A stretch of 64,000 nt of DNA from Perlabentimonas sp034003245 (GCA_034003245.1 JAVEYY010000008.1:61063-125062); one strand, 5' to 3'. Positions 45,040-53,610 are shown, counted from the stretch's first letter. The notes: generated by a model not told the origin, from the letters alone. Made by a program: numbers and translations.

Positions 45040-45935
45040 TACTGGTTGTTTTCATCAGCAATTGACCTTTTAGGCATAGTGCCAAAAAGGTATGAGATTG
45101 AAAAGTGGGGAGTATATCCAAGTATCTCGTGGCGTGTAAAGGCCATATCCATCTGGAGTGATGCAACCTGATAACCCACACCAAGGCTTATTAACGATGG
45201 TTTTGATGCCATGCCCGTTCTAAAAGCTAAATTTTGGATGGGCATAAACTCCACCCCAGCTTTAAACGAGAATGGATTATCAAGATTTTTCTCAACGCCC
45301 GATGTGACAAAAACCATTTCGCTAATATGATATGCAACTCCAAGATTAAGGATAGTTGGTATTCGTTGATCCTCGAGCAACTTGGTGCGAGTTGGATTCA
45401 CTACATGAAAACCTACATTAAGTCTTTCGTTAGGACTATAGATAATACCCCCTTCGGCCGACAAAACCATGGCACTTCCGTACTCGCCAGCAATAAACAC
45501 ATGGTGAGCATTTAGCTGAACTCCAGCGCTAAAGGTTGGAGCTAGTTTCATGCCGTATGCCAGTCCAAACTTTGTTTGGCCAAACTGGCTAAATCCAAGG
45601 CGCTTGATAGAAACTCCAAGTGTTCCAACCCGAACTGGCAGAATGGCTCCAATGGCGCTAAAGTTTAGTTCAGGGGTAATAAACCTATTCTCGTGATGCA
45701 CGCCAACCCACGGGTACTTGGCAAAACCTAAGCCCGCTTGATTGTAAAACAACGACCAGCTATCGGTAAGCGCAGTCGCGCTATAGCTCAGCGATGCTGC
45801 CCTACTCCCAGGTTGCTCCTCGGGGAAGTCGGCATGGGCTATCCTTGGGGAAAGCGTACAAGCCGACACAAGTAGCACAACAATGAGCTTTTCCCAAAAC
45901 CTCGATTTGCGATATGTTCTTATAATATCTATCAT
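45039..45935 (-). CDS. PorV/PorQ-like outer-membrane beta-barrel protein
   Basis: The 298-residue protein has a signal peptide (EKLIVVLLVSACTLSPRIAHA) and then the N-terminal block of the PorV/PorQ (FadL-like) families: GSRAASLSYSATALTDSWSLFYNQAGLG. A regular beta-barrel pattern follows, with GTLGVSIKRLGFSQFGQTKFGLAYGMKL and repeated strands to a C-terminal SYLFG region. T9SS PorV and PorQ shuttle or anchor cargo, but this protein is shorter than PorV, and the family has members outside T9SS. It overlaps purE by 4 bp and the HhH barrel by 1 bp, so its nearest functional partner is probably the HhH barrel. Confidence 0.78.
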   Translation of the reverse strand: MIDIIRTYRKSRFWEKLIVVLLVSACTLSPRIAHADFPEEQPGSRAASLSYSATALTDSWSLFYNQAGLGFAKYPWVGVHHENRFITPELNFSAIGAILPVRVGTLGVSIKRLGFSQFGQTKFGLAYGMKLAPTFSAGVQLNAHHVFIAGEYGSAMVLSAEGGIIYSPNERLNVGFHVVNPTRTKLLEDQRIPTILNLGVAYHISEMVFVTSGVEKNLDNPFSFKAGVEFMPIQNLAFRTGMASKPSLISLGVGYQVASLQMDMAFTRHEILGYTPHFSISYLFGTMPKRSIADENNQ

Positions 45936-46450
45936 TTACCGTTGGTTCTGTATTCGAATTGTACCTTGGCAAGCTCGGCATTTGCCGATACAACTTTCTG
46001 GACCAAATCTGTTTTGAATGCAGAAACCCTTTCGAAAAGATCGCTTTCGCCTGTTGCAATAATTTGAGCAGCTAGTATACCAGCATTTCGCGCGCCATTC
46101 AGAGCAACTGTAGCAACAGGTATTCCGGCTGGCATTTGCAGAATGGAGAGAATTGAATCCCATCCATCAATTGAAATTGACGCCTTAATGGGCACACCAA
46201 TTACAGGAAGAGCCGTAAAGGCTGCAACTACACCTGGTAAATGCGCAGCACCTCCGGCTCCGGCTATAAAAGCTTTAACCCCTCGTTTGTGTGCATTTCG
46301 TGCCAGCTCGGCAACCTGATCGGGAGTACGATGAGCCGACAGGGCATTAACTTCAAAAGGAACTTTTAGCTCATTAAGGATTTTGCATGCCTCTTCCATT
46401 ATCGACATGTCAGAAGCGCTCCCCATGATAATGCTAACCTTTGGATTCAT
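45932..46450 (-). CDS. purE: N5-carboxyaminoimidazole ribonucleotide mutase
   Basis: PurE converts N5-CAIR to CAIR in purine synthesis. The 172-residue protein has VSIIMGSASDMSIMEEA, the active-site ALSAHRTPDQV, FIAGAGGAAHLPGVVAAFTALPVIGVP, and SILQMPAGIPVATVALNGARNAGILAAQII, all of class I PurE. No purK is adjacent. It heads an operon whose other members are not purine genes, with a 4-bp ATGA overlap into the PorV-like gene. No exact TAnnTTTG element is seen upstream. Confidence 0.96.
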   Translation of the reverse strand: MNPKVSIIMGSASDMSIMEEACKILNELKVPFEVNALSAHRTPDQVAELARNAHKRGVKAFIAGAGGAAHLPGVVAAFTALPVIGVPIKASISIDGWDSILSILQMPAGIPVATVALNGARNAGILAAQIIATGESDLFERVSAFKTDLVQKVVSANAELAKVQFEYRTNGK

Positions 46451-46532
46451 ATAATTAATTTTAGGTGATTTTTCTTGTCAATTTACCACATTTTTTAAAA
46501 TATGTGCATTCATTGAAAGATTATAGGCTAAC

Positions 46533-47291
46533 CTAACTGTAATACTCAGGAGCCATATCCTGATGAACCTTCGACATTATCTCCTGAATATCCTGAATTA
46601 GTGTATCTACATCCTTTCCCACGTACTCGGCAGCAGATATCTCGGGCAGTATTTTCATGTTAAACGTTTGTGCACCTTTAAGAGTGTATCCATACTTAGG
46701 AAACACCTCCTTGCTTCCGTTAATAACAACTGGTAAGATAGGAATATTAGTCTTCTTGGCCAATACAAAAGCGCCATCCTTAAATCTTTTGATAGCGCCA
46801 TCAATACTACGCGTACCCTCGGGAAAAATAAGAACCGAACTCCCCATTTTAAGATGTTTTTGCGCTTCGATTAACATCTTTTTGGCACCACGAACGCTGG
46901 CTCTATCGATAACAATATGCCGATTTAGCCAAAGGTTCCATCCTATAAAAGGGATTCGAAAAATCTCGCGTTTGGCGACCCATTTAAAGTGCATCCACAA
47001 ACGATATAAAAGTACAATATCGAAAGCGCTTTGGTGGTTCGACACAATTATGTAGGCTTGCCCCTTACGAACATTTTCTCTTCCTTCGAATTTGATTCGC
47101 CAAAAAGGGTTAACCCAAATATAGAATAGAGCCCATACCGTGGAATACCGATGCAGTAACCACAATTGCCTATCCCACCAAAATGTGAGTAGCCAAACCA
47201 CAACATCGCCTACAAAAAAAACAAAACTGGTTAATGCCACTAATATCCAGACTATTGGCATCACGAAGTAGTTAACAATTATTCTTTTCAT
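46533..47291 (-). CDS. plsC: 1-acyl-sn-glycerol-3-phosphate acyltransferase
   Basis: PlsC adds the second acyl chain to make phosphatidic acid at the inner membrane. From the ATG at 47291 the protein has 252 residues. A long N-terminal hydrophobic region precedes the catalytic NHQSAFD (His-x4-Asp), KREIFRIPFIGWNLWLN, the substrate motif FPEGTRSIDG, and ILPVVINGSKEVFPK. The Asp-to-Glu-rich tail (MSKVHQDMAPEYYS) is variable. A TTG at 47306 would add five residues, but the ATG follows a 5' leader from the consensus promoter and starts the conserved MKRIIVNYF. Confidence 0.93.
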   Translation of the reverse strand: MKRIIVNYFVMPIVWILVALTSFVFFVGDVVVWLLTFWWDRQLWLLHRYSTVWALFYIWVNPFWRIKFEGRENVRKGQAYIIVSNHQSAFDIVLLYRLWMHFKWVAKREIFRIPFIGWNLWLNRHIVIDRASVRGAKKMLIEAQKHLKMGSSVLIFPEGTRSIDGAIKRFKDGAFVLAKKTNIPILPVVINGSKEVFPKYGYTLKGAQTFNMKILPEISAAEYVGKDVDTLIQDIQEIMSKVHQDMAPEYYS

Positions 47292-47322
47292 CGTAGGAAT
47301 AAACAAGCAGTAAATTGAACTA

Positions 47323-47353
47323 CAAAAATAGTGTATAGATTGGTTTAGGCAAA
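47323..47353 (-). promoter_or_regulatory. Perfect-consensus promoter of plsC
   Basis: On the minus strand TTTG (47353-47350), exactly 19 nt and TATTTTTG (47330-47323) match the Bacteroidota consensus at every fixed base. The leader is about 25-28 nt. Confidence 0.85.
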
Positions 47354-47502
47354 TTGAGAAAAGTTCTATCGGTAACCTAAACGTTTAAATGAATTACCAT
47401 ATTTACTTTGGAACCACCCAAATTATTCAATATAACTTATGGCTTACTATAGATTTAGTCAACAATTTTTCTAGCATAATCGCTTGGCAAACGAAACATA
47501 AT

Positions 47503-47533
47503 TGCAAACAAATCAACAATTTTAGTATCTTTG
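47503..47533 (+). promoter_or_regulatory. Promoter of the secreted protein gene at 47647
   Basis: TTG (47503-47505), 20 nt and TATCTTTG (47526-47533) fit the Bacteroidota consensus. The leader is about 105-110 nt, which is long enough to hold regulatory RNA structure, though I see none. Confidence 0.75.
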
Positions 47534-47646
47534 TGGCTCAATACAACATAGGCTTTGCCTGTTTTTTTTCTGGCATTACCTTTGTATCCTATTGGTTCAA
47601 GCGAGAGTTTTAGTTTTCAACTTAGCTAATCAAAAACTGTTGAGAT

Positions 47647-48189
47647 ATGAGAAGAATGCTATTTTTATTTTCCTTGGTTTTGCTAACCACCCCCATGTTT
47701 GCACAGAATGGGAACAGCGAAGTAGCGGACACAATAATGCTAATTAGCGGTCGAAAAGTACCCGCCATGGTTCAAGGAGTTTCCTCAAGCAGAATTTCAT
47801 ATATTGCCATAGGCAAAACCGATTTGCAGGATATTGATCGCAAGCAGGTTCATAAAATTTTCTACAGGAATGGCCGGGTTGAAAGCTTTAGCAGCCTTGC
47901 TGTTCAAATGGTTGACGAGGGAGACTGGAAAACGGTAATTTTAACCGATAAGCAGGACGATGTGGAAGGATTCTTCGCCTTGGGCGAGGTTGAAGCTCAA
48001 TCATCGCCAAAAAGTCGTAACGCCAAAGCAGCCCAGCAGAGTGCCGATATCCGGCTCAAGAAACGCGCTGTGAATATGGGCGGAATTGTGGTTCTTATCA
48101 CCAGCCGCGAGTCGAAGGGAGGATATGGCGAAGTTCCAACCCACAGAGTGAAAGGGGTTGTATACGGCTTTGAACCACCAACAGAATAG
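47647..48189 (+). CDS. Secreted protein of unknown function
   Basis: I do not recognise this 180-residue protein. A signal peptide is clear (MRRMLFLFSLVLLTTPMFAQ). The mature part begins with a short beta-rich domain, DTIMLISGRKVPAMVQGVSSSRISYIAIGKTD, of a style common in small Bacteroidota periplasmic proteins (a repeat-like DTI-x-SGRKVPA unit). A linker and a basic segment (RLKKRAVNMGG) follow, ending in a second beta-rich portion. The ATG at 47647 fits both the signal peptide and the promoter. A bidirectional hairpin follows. Its neighbours do not indicate a role. Confidence 0.75.
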   Translation: MRRMLFLFSLVLLTTPMFAQNGNSEVADTIMLISGRKVPAMVQGVSSSRISYIAIGKTDLQDIDRKQVHKIFYRNGRVESFSSLAVQMVDEGDWKTVILTDKQDDVEGFFALGEVEAQSSPKSRNAKAAQQSADIRLKKRAVNMGGIVVLITSRESKGGYGEVPTHRVKGVVYGFEPPTE

Positions 48190-48217
48190 CAATTTATATT
48201 CTTATTATTCTTTATAC

Positions 48218-48246
48218 AAAAGGCCTGCTGAAGGCCTTTATTTTTT
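48218..48246. terminator. Terminator between convergent genes at 48189 and 48252
   Basis: AAAGGCCT and AGGCCTTT form a perfect 8-bp stem with loop GCTGA, followed by ATTTTTT. It mainly serves the plus-strand gene; the minus-strand T-tract is weak. Confidence 0.8.
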
Positions 48247-48251
48247 ATCGT

Positions 48252-49265
48252 TTAATTCAGCACAAATATCACCGGAATATTGAACGAAACCCTAACGGGT
48301 TTCCCACGTTGTCTCCCCGGATTCCACTCCGGACTCGACTCAACAACTCTAATCGCCTCCTTATCCAGCAGGGGGTCAACTCCGCGTAATACCTTTACGT
48401 TGGAAACTTTTCCTGTGGGTTCAATAACAAACGACAAAATTACCCGCCCCTGAATTCCACTCTCGGCGGCAGCCAAAGGATATTTCAGGTTTTCGTTGAT
48501 ATAATCCCTAAACTTATTTATATCACCCCCCCTAAAAGTGGGCATCTCCTCAACAATAACAAATATTTCCTCCTCATTTACCTCCTCATCATCATTGGCG
48601 AATGCAACTATTCTTACTGCCACATCCTCCTTAAACTCTTCGGCAAATAAATCTAGACTCTCATCTATATCCGCATCTTCAACAATAACAATATTATTCC
48701 TTATACTCTTTAATGCCGCTGGCTTAGGCGGAGGTGGTGCCCCTGCTTTAGTTTTCTCTTGTTCGGTATTGATGGGGCGTTCTAATGCCGGTTTAACATC
48801 GGGAGCCTCATTTTCCTCAACATCGTTAAGGCTATCTTCAAATTCCTTTTCCTCCTCAAAAATTAACTCCTGCGATTTATCATCTCCACTTGAGCCAATT
48901 TGTTCCGAAAGAATATTTGATGGTGTATTTAGGGTAGATGTGAGGTAGAGTAAACCCGACAAAGCAACTATTATGGTTACCGAAGCAGCAATTCGAAACG
49001 GTGTGTTTAGCCAAAACCCCTTTTTACCCTCGGAGATATTATTATCAATTTGATTGTTTAACTTTTCCGATATGGCAAATATCGATTCTGGACTCTCAAG
49101 TAAGCCAAGCCCCTCCATCGCATCGGTGCACATGGGACAGCCTGAGAGATGTCGCTCAACGGAGTTCATCTCCGTTCCTGTCAACATCCCTTTAAGGTAG
49201 CGAACCAATACTTCTTGCGGAACGCATCCCTTGCCCTTGTATTCTATGTTGATTTTGCTACTCAT
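48252..49265 (-). CDS. Anti-sigma zinc-finger / TonB C-terminal domain fusion protein
   Basis: The 337-residue protein is bitopic. Residues 1-60 hold a zinc-binding anti-sigma (ZAS/HC2) motif, with Cys14, His39, Cys43 and Cys46 (HLSGCPMC). A membrane helix lies at about 91-110 (IAASVTIIVALSGLLYLT). An acidic, Pro-containing linker (110-240, with GAPPPPKPA) precedes a TonB C-terminal domain at about 245-337: FRDYINENLKYPLAAAESGIQGRVILSFVIEPTGKVS...EWNPGRQRGKPVRVSFNIPVIF. The cytosolic finger should hold the adjacent sigma factor while the periplasmic TonB domain contacts a partner, so outer events could control transcription. It overlaps the sigma gene by 8 bp. TonB energising receptors through ExbBD remains possible. 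Confidence 0.87.
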   Translation of the reverse strand: MSSKINIEYKGKGCVPQEVLVRYLKGMLTGTEMNSVERHLSGCPMCTDAMEGLGLLESPESIFAISEKLNNQIDNNISEGKKGFWLNTPFRIAASVTIIVALSGLLYLTSTLNTPSNILSEQIGSSGDDKSQELIFEEEKEFEDSLNDVEENEAPDVKPALERPINTEQEKTKAGAPPPPKPAALKSIRNNIVIVEDADIDESLDLFAEEFKEDVAVRIVAFANDDEEVNEEEIFVIVEEMPTFRGGDINKFRDYINENLKYPLAAAESGIQGRVILSFVIEPTGKVSNVKVLRGVDPLLDKEAIRVVESSPEWNPGRQRGKPVRVSFNIPVIFVLN

Positions 49266-49836
49266 TGCCCGTTAGGCTTATCTTTAAATTCCGTTTACCA
49301 TTTTGAATATAGCTCTTCACCTGCCCTAGCGTGTAGCCTGTAATGCTGGCCACCTCGGTGTAGCTTTTCTGTTTTAGGTAGAAAAGCTCTATGCAAACTC
49401 TTTGTTCCTCTGACAGCTTATGCAGCTCACGCTCTATATTTCCAATGCGCTGCTCAAGCAAATCCTCATTATCGTGATACATATTATGTGATATTTCCAC
49501 AAGCTGAGGATAATTATTTTTCTCGGAAGATTCAACCGCAAAAGCTTTCTTTCTATCTCGAATAATATGCAAGCAATGATTTTTGGCCACCGTGTAAAGC
49601 CACGACTTAAAATGCTGTACCGAGTGCCGATGCAAATCATCAAAAAGTTTCTCAAAGATTTGCATCACAGCGTCCTCACTTTCGGGGTGCGAGCGCAAAT
49701 ATTTCAAACAAACCGCAAAAACAAACCCGGTATACCGCTTATACAGTACTCCTACAAGCTGCTTATCGCCACTTTTTTGGTAGCGGGCAACAAGCTCCAA
49801 GTCGGACAGGCTCTCGGGATTTTGTCTGAATATCAA
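49258..49836 (-). CDS. ECF-type RNA polymerase sigma factor
   Basis: The 192-residue protein contains region 2 (LSDLELVARYQKSGDKQLVGVLYKRY, then DAVMQIFEKLFDDL, HFKSWLYTVAKNHCLHIIRDR). Region 4 has a helix-turn-helix (LSEEQRVCIELFYLKQKSYTEVASITGYTLGQVKSYIQNGKRNLK). Regions 1.1 and 3 are missing, as in ECF sigma-70 factors. The start appears to be TTG at 49836, since no ATG lies upstream in the short leader. The downstream overlapping gene encodes a zinc-finger anti-sigma/TonB protein, its likely regulator. The divergent vWA gene is a candidate target; its promoter does not show the vegetative -7 box. Confidence 0.92.
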   Translation of the reverse strand: MIFRQNPESLSDLELVARYQKSGDKQLVGVLYKRYTGFVFAVCLKYLRSHPESEDAVMQIFEKLFDDLHRHSVQHFKSWLYTVAKNHCLHIIRDRKKAFAVESSEKNNYPQLVEISHNMYHDNEDLLEQRIGNIERELHKLSEEQRVCIELFYLKQKSYTEVASITGYTLGQVKSYIQNGKRNLKISLTGNE

Positions 49837-49856
49837 GGCTATGAATTTAAATTGTT

Positions 49857-49864
49857 CAAATGTA
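49857..49864 (-). promoter_or_regulatory. -7 promoter element of the sigma factor gene
   Basis: TACATTTG on the minus strand matches TAnnTTTG and would start transcription about 15 nt before the TTG codon at 49836. The -33 region is poor. Confidence 0.4.
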
Positions 49865-49954
49865 GAAAAATAATTTGATTACAGTTTATGGAAAATGTCA
49901 TCCCGTGGTATCTGCATAGAAAACGAAATTATGTTCAACTTAATACTTTGTGCC

Positions 49955-51823
49955 ATGAAAAAGCTAATTACAATTGCTTGGATACTTATCCTAAGCTCAT
50001 TTACAACAGCAACTCCCGATATGGGAGCACTTACAGGTATGGTCACCGAATCATCTCAGAAAGCCCCCATTGGGAAGGCCAAAATCACTGCTTACCAACA
50101 GGGCAAAAAGATTACCGAGACAACATCAAAAGCCAATGGACAATTCTACATGCCGCTTAAAGCGGGCAGCTACAAAATTGAAATTTCAGCAAAGGGTTAC
50201 CAGGCCCAAGAGGCCAATGTTTACATCCAAAATGGAAAGGAAACAAAAATCACCATTACCCTTGACCTGACTATCCGCATTGATGAAAACTTAAAAGAAG
50301 AGGTAATACTTAACGAAGTTGAAATGGATGCTATTGCTCCAACAAAAATGCGCGAACGCTACACCGTGGCCATTGGCCGACCTGTTGAGTATACCATGCA
50401 AACTAACGATTACATTGGAATTGAGCATAACACCGAGGAGTACTCGCCCATAAGCGAGAATATTTTCAGGGATGCACTTAGCAATCCGCTCTCAACCTTT
50501 TCGGTTGATGTGGATAAGGCCTCGTATGCCAATGTGCGTCGGTTTTTGAGCCAAAGCCAAAAGCCATACCACGATGCGGTTCGGGTTGAGGAGTTGATAA
50601 ACTACTTCGACTATAACTACCCACAGCCCACAAACGGCCATCCTTTCTCGGTTACATTGGAGGCAGGTAGTTGCCCTTGGAACGAAAAAAACAAGCTGGT
50701 GCTGGTTGGACTCAAGGGCGAGAATGTGAATGAGCAACAGATTCCACCAAACAACCTGGTTTTCCTTATCGATGTATCGGGCTCAATGAATCCTGCCAAT
50801 AAACTCCCTTTACTTAAGCAGGCTTTTAAACTTCTTGTAAACCAGCTCCGACCTATCGACAGGGTTGCCATTGTGGTGTATGCAGGAGCCGCTGGCATGG
50901 TACTAGAATCGACACCCGGAACGGAAAAAACAAAAATTACAAGTGCCATTGATATGCTCCAGGCTGGTGGTTCTACGGCTGGTGGAGCAGGAATTCGGCT
51001 AGCCTATAAAATTGCACAGCAAAACTATATACACGGTGGGAACAACCGAGTAATACTTGCCTCCGATGGCGATTTTAACGTGGGCGTTAGCAGCACATCG
51101 GAATTAAAAACATTAATAGAGCAGAAACGCGAGAGCGGTGTTTACCTTACTATTCTGGGTTTTGGAATGGGTAACTACAAGGATGGCAGGATGAAGGAAC
51201 TCTCGATGGCAGGTAATGGAAATTACGCTTACATCGACAATATTATGGAAGCCAAAAAGGTTTTTGGCACCGAGCTGTGGGGCACACTTTACACCATTGC
51301 CAACGATGTAAAAATACAGGTTGAGTTTAATCCCGCCAGGGTTAAGGAGTATCGACTTATTGGATACGAAAAACGAATGCTTAACAGCGAGGATTTCAAC
51401 AACGACAAGAAGGATGCTGGCGATATTGGTTGTGGACACACTGTAACCGCGCTATACGAGATTGTCCTGCACGATGGGAATGAAAAAAACTCAATTATCG
51501 ATCCATTGAAGTACACTCAGCAAACCCTTACCAACAGCAAAGATCTGCTAACAGTAAAAATTAGGTATAAGAAACCTGGAGAAGAGACCAGCAATCTACT
51601 AAGTCACAGCCTGGAATCGGGCAAGATGAAATCGACCAGTAATCTACACTTTGCCTCGGCAGTGGCCGAATTTGGAATGCTACTTCGCGAATCGGAATTC
51701 AAGGGCAGCGCCTCCTTTACCAACGCGTTAGCTCGCGCCCAAAACGCAAAGGGTAATGATGAATTTGGTTACAAATCGGATTTTATTAAAATGATAGAGA
51801 TGGCCGTGATGATCTACAGGTAA
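49955..51823 (+). CDS. YfbK-like von Willebrand factor A protein with carboxypeptidase-regulatory domain
   Basis: From the ATG at 49955 the protein has 622 residues and starts with a signal peptide (MKKLITIAWILILSSFTTA). A carboxypeptidase-regulatory-like domain follows (GALTGMVTESSQKAPIGKAKITAY). Then comes the YfbK-type N-terminal block (NPLSTFSVDVDKASYANVRRFL...AVRVEELINYFDY). The vWA domain carries the MIDAS motif LIDVSGSMN, with LQAGGSTAGGAGIRLAYKIA and LASDGDFNVGVSS. The C-terminal DUF3520-like domain holds DVKIQVEFNPARVKEYRLIGYEKR. An upstream extension from 49895 would bury the signal. It is divergent from the sigma/anti-sigma operon, so a shared signalling role is likely but not proven. 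Confidence 0.9.
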   Translation: MKKLITIAWILILSSFTTATPDMGALTGMVTESSQKAPIGKAKITAYQQGKKITETTSKANGQFYMPLKAGSYKIEISAKGYQAQEANVYIQNGKETKITITLDLTIRIDENLKEEVILNEVEMDAIAPTKMRERYTVAIGRPVEYTMQTNDYIGIEHNTEEYSPISENIFRDALSNPLSTFSVDVDKASYANVRRFLSQSQKPYHDAVRVEELINYFDYNYPQPTNGHPFSVTLEAGSCPWNEKNKLVLVGLKGENVNEQQIPPNNLVFLIDVSGSMNPANKLPLLKQAFKLLVNQLRPIDRVAIVVYAGAAGMVLESTPGTEKTKITSAIDMLQAGGSTAGGAGIRLAYKIAQQNYIHGGNNRVILASDGDFNVGVSSTSELKTLIEQKRESGVYLTILGFGMGNYKDGRMKELSMAGNGNYAYIDNIMEAKKVFGTELWGTLYTIANDVKIQVEFNPARVKEYRLIGYEKRMLNSEDFNNDKKDAGDIGCGHTVTALYEIVLHDGNEKNSIIDPLKYTQQTLTNSKDLLTVKIRYKKPGEETSNLLSHSLESGKMKSTSNLHFASAVAEFGMLLRESEFKGSASFTNALARAQNAKGNDEFGYKSDFIKMIEMAVMIYR

Positions 51824-51842
51824 ACACAACATTAACATTGTT

Positions 51843-51883
51843 AAACTCGGTATTTGAATGTTTTCAAATACCGAGTTTTTTTT
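51843..51883 (+). terminator. Rho-independent terminator of the vWA gene
   Basis: AAACTCGGTATTTGAA and its exact complement give a 16-bp perfect stem with loop TGTT, followed by a run of T. Confidence 0.92.
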
Positions 51884-51955
51884 GATGGTTGATTTGCTAA
51901 AATGTTGTAACTTTCATATCAAATAATGCAACCCGCAAACTAATACCATTTGGCC

Positions 51956-52831
51956 ATGGCAACAAAGGACAATAAATCGGCAAAGGGAGCGAAAACAAAA
52001 CCCAAAGAAAGCCCAATAGCAGAACCGATAAACTACGAGGCAGTAGAGGATAAGAAAAAAATCAAACAAAAGGTTTACGATAAGGAACTTTACAAGCTGC
52101 AAATTGAGCTAATAAAACTGCAGGAGTGGGTTAAGGAAAACAAGCTTAAGGTGGTGGTTATTTTCGAGGGTCGCGATGCAGCGGGAAAAGGTGGGGTGAT
52201 TAAAACCATTACCGAACGCCTGAACCCACGCTATTGCCGCGTGGTTGCCTTGGGTGTTCCAACTGAACGCGAAAAAACGCAGTGGTACTTCCAACGTTAC
52301 GTTCCACATCTACCTGCAGGTGGTGAGATGGTGCTGTTCGACCGCAGCTGGTACAACCGCGCCGGAGTTGAACGAGTAATGGGTTTTTGCACCGAGGACG
52401 AGTACATCGAGTTCCTCCGCTCCTGCCCAGAGTTTGAGCGTATGCTGGTGCGCTCCAATATCACCCTAATAAAATACTGGTTCTCGGTTAGCGATGCCGA
52501 GCAGGAGAAGCGGTTTAAAGCTCGCAACGAGGATCCTGTGAAACGCTGGAAGCTAAGCCCAATGGATATTGAATCGCGTAGCAAGTGGGTACAATACTCC
52601 ATGGCCAAGGACAAGATGTTTGCCCATACCGATATAAAGCAAGCGCCCTGGTACGTTGTTCATGCTGACGATAAGAAACGAGCCCGGCTAAATTGTATTC
52701 ATCATCTTTTGGAACTACTGCCCTACAAGGATTTAGCGCCAGGTCCAATTGAACTACCCGAACGCAAGGACGATTTCTCCTATATTCGCCCGCCAATTAC
52801 CGATCAGAATTTTGTGCCCGATGTTTATTAG
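51956..52831 (+). CDS. ppk2: Polyphosphate kinase 2 family protein
   Basis: PPK2 enzymes use polyphosphate to phosphorylate nucleoside mono- or diphosphates, or run in reverse. The 291-residue protein, from the ATG at 51956, has a disordered lysine-rich N-terminus. The P-loop core follows: Walker A FEGRDAAGKGG, then RVVALGVPTEREKTQWYFQRY. The Walker B/lid region is VLFDRSWYNRAGVERVMGF, and the conserved tail includes LSPMDIESRSKWVQYS. The single-domain length fits class I PPK2, though substrate preference (GDP or ADP) cannot be read. A TTG at 51950 would add two residues. It converges on a barrel gene with a 23-bp gap. Confidence 0.93.
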   Translation: MATKDNKSAKGAKTKPKESPIAEPINYEAVEDKKKIKQKVYDKELYKLQIELIKLQEWVKENKLKVVVIFEGRDAAGKGGVIKTITERLNPRYCRVVALGVPTEREKTQWYFQRYVPHLPAGGEMVLFDRSWYNRAGVERVMGFCTEDEYIEFLRSCPEFERMLVRSNITLIKYWFSVSDAEQEKRFKARNEDPVKRWKLSPMDIESRSKWVQYSMAKDKMFAHTDIKQAPWYVVHADDKKRARLNCIHHLLELLPYKDLAPGPIELPERKDDFSYIRPPITDQNFVPDVY

Positions 52832-52854
52832 CGAGGGTTCGGATTTAAGCGATA

Positions 52855-53610
52855 CTAGTCAAGGTTTACAATCACCCCCAAAACCCCATAGTGAAACATG
52901 GAGAAAGTGTACACCGTAGCATTATCGGCACCACCCTCGAGTAACCGATAGCCAGCCTTAACGGTAAATTTATCGGTGAGTTTAAGCGTGGCAGCCACAA
53001 GCACATCCTCTGCCCTGCCCTGCGGGGCTGCCAACGCATCGCCATCGAGCAGCAAACCAAAACGATTGGTGGGTTTCCAGTGCAAGAAAAAGTTAATTAG
53101 CGGAACTACCCCCAAATCGGTTTTCACCGTTTCCTGCTCGGGCAAGCCCCTGAGCCCAATATTGGCATCGCGCACCTTTAGCGTAACCCCAGCGGCAAAA
53201 TGAAACTGCGGATTTTTATCCCAATGATATCGATACGACATCCTGTAGGAGTTGAACTTGTAAGTTGCATCGATATGTGTTCCTGCCAGAAAAGTTTCGC
53301 CCTGAAAAGCGATATCTCTATCCACAGCACCCCTGTACGAAAACTCCAGCGGAGCGAAAAGCGCTAGCACCTCGTGGCGTTCACCAATTCGGTAGCCTAC
53401 CTTTAGCCTAGAAAAAAATTTAGCACTAGAGCTTAACTCGTTGGATAGAGAGAGGAATGTTCCTTCATCGCCTGGAATTCGAACATCGTTGTATGCCGTT
53501 GAAACAACGCCAGCCTCAACATCGAAGCTTAGCTGAGCGCTTACATTCTCAACACATGTAAAAACAATAAGAGATAATGCGACGATAAAGTACTTAATTC
53601 TTTTCTGCAT
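52855..53610 (-). CDS. Putative outer-membrane beta-barrel protein
   Basis: This 251-residue product starts at the ATG at 53610, right before its signal peptide (IKYFIVALSLIVFTCVENVSAQ). An upstream in-frame start at 53658 lies at or before the promoter and is rejected. The mature part is a regular beta pattern with Tyr and Phe belts (SYRMSYRYHWDKNPQFHFAAGVTLKV ... NRFGLLLDGDALAAPQGRAEDVLVAATLKLTDKFTVKAGYRLL) and ends GVIVNLD. It resembles small Bacteroidota barrels, with no function I can name. It diverges from the aminotransferase gene. Confidence 0.78.
   Translation of the reverse strand: MQKRIKYFIVALSLIVFTCVENVSAQLSFDVEAGVVSTAYNDVRIPGDEGTFLSLSNELSSSAKFFSRLKVGYRIGERHEVLALFAPLEFSYRGAVDRDIAFQGETFLAGTHIDATYKFNSYRMSYRYHWDKNPQFHFAAGVTLKVRDANIGLRGLPEQETVKTDLGVVPLINFFLHWKPTNRFGLLLDGDALAAPQGRAEDVLVAATLKLTDKFTVKAGYRLLEGGADNATVYTFSMFHYGVLGVIVNLD

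Larger units (their letters stand above)
47292..47646. other. Divergent promoter region, plsC / secreted protein
   Basis: This 355-bp AT-rich spacer carries the two consensus promoters listed separately, about 150 bp apart and pointing away from each other. The frame crossing 47389-47613 has no coding character. Confidence 0.6.
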
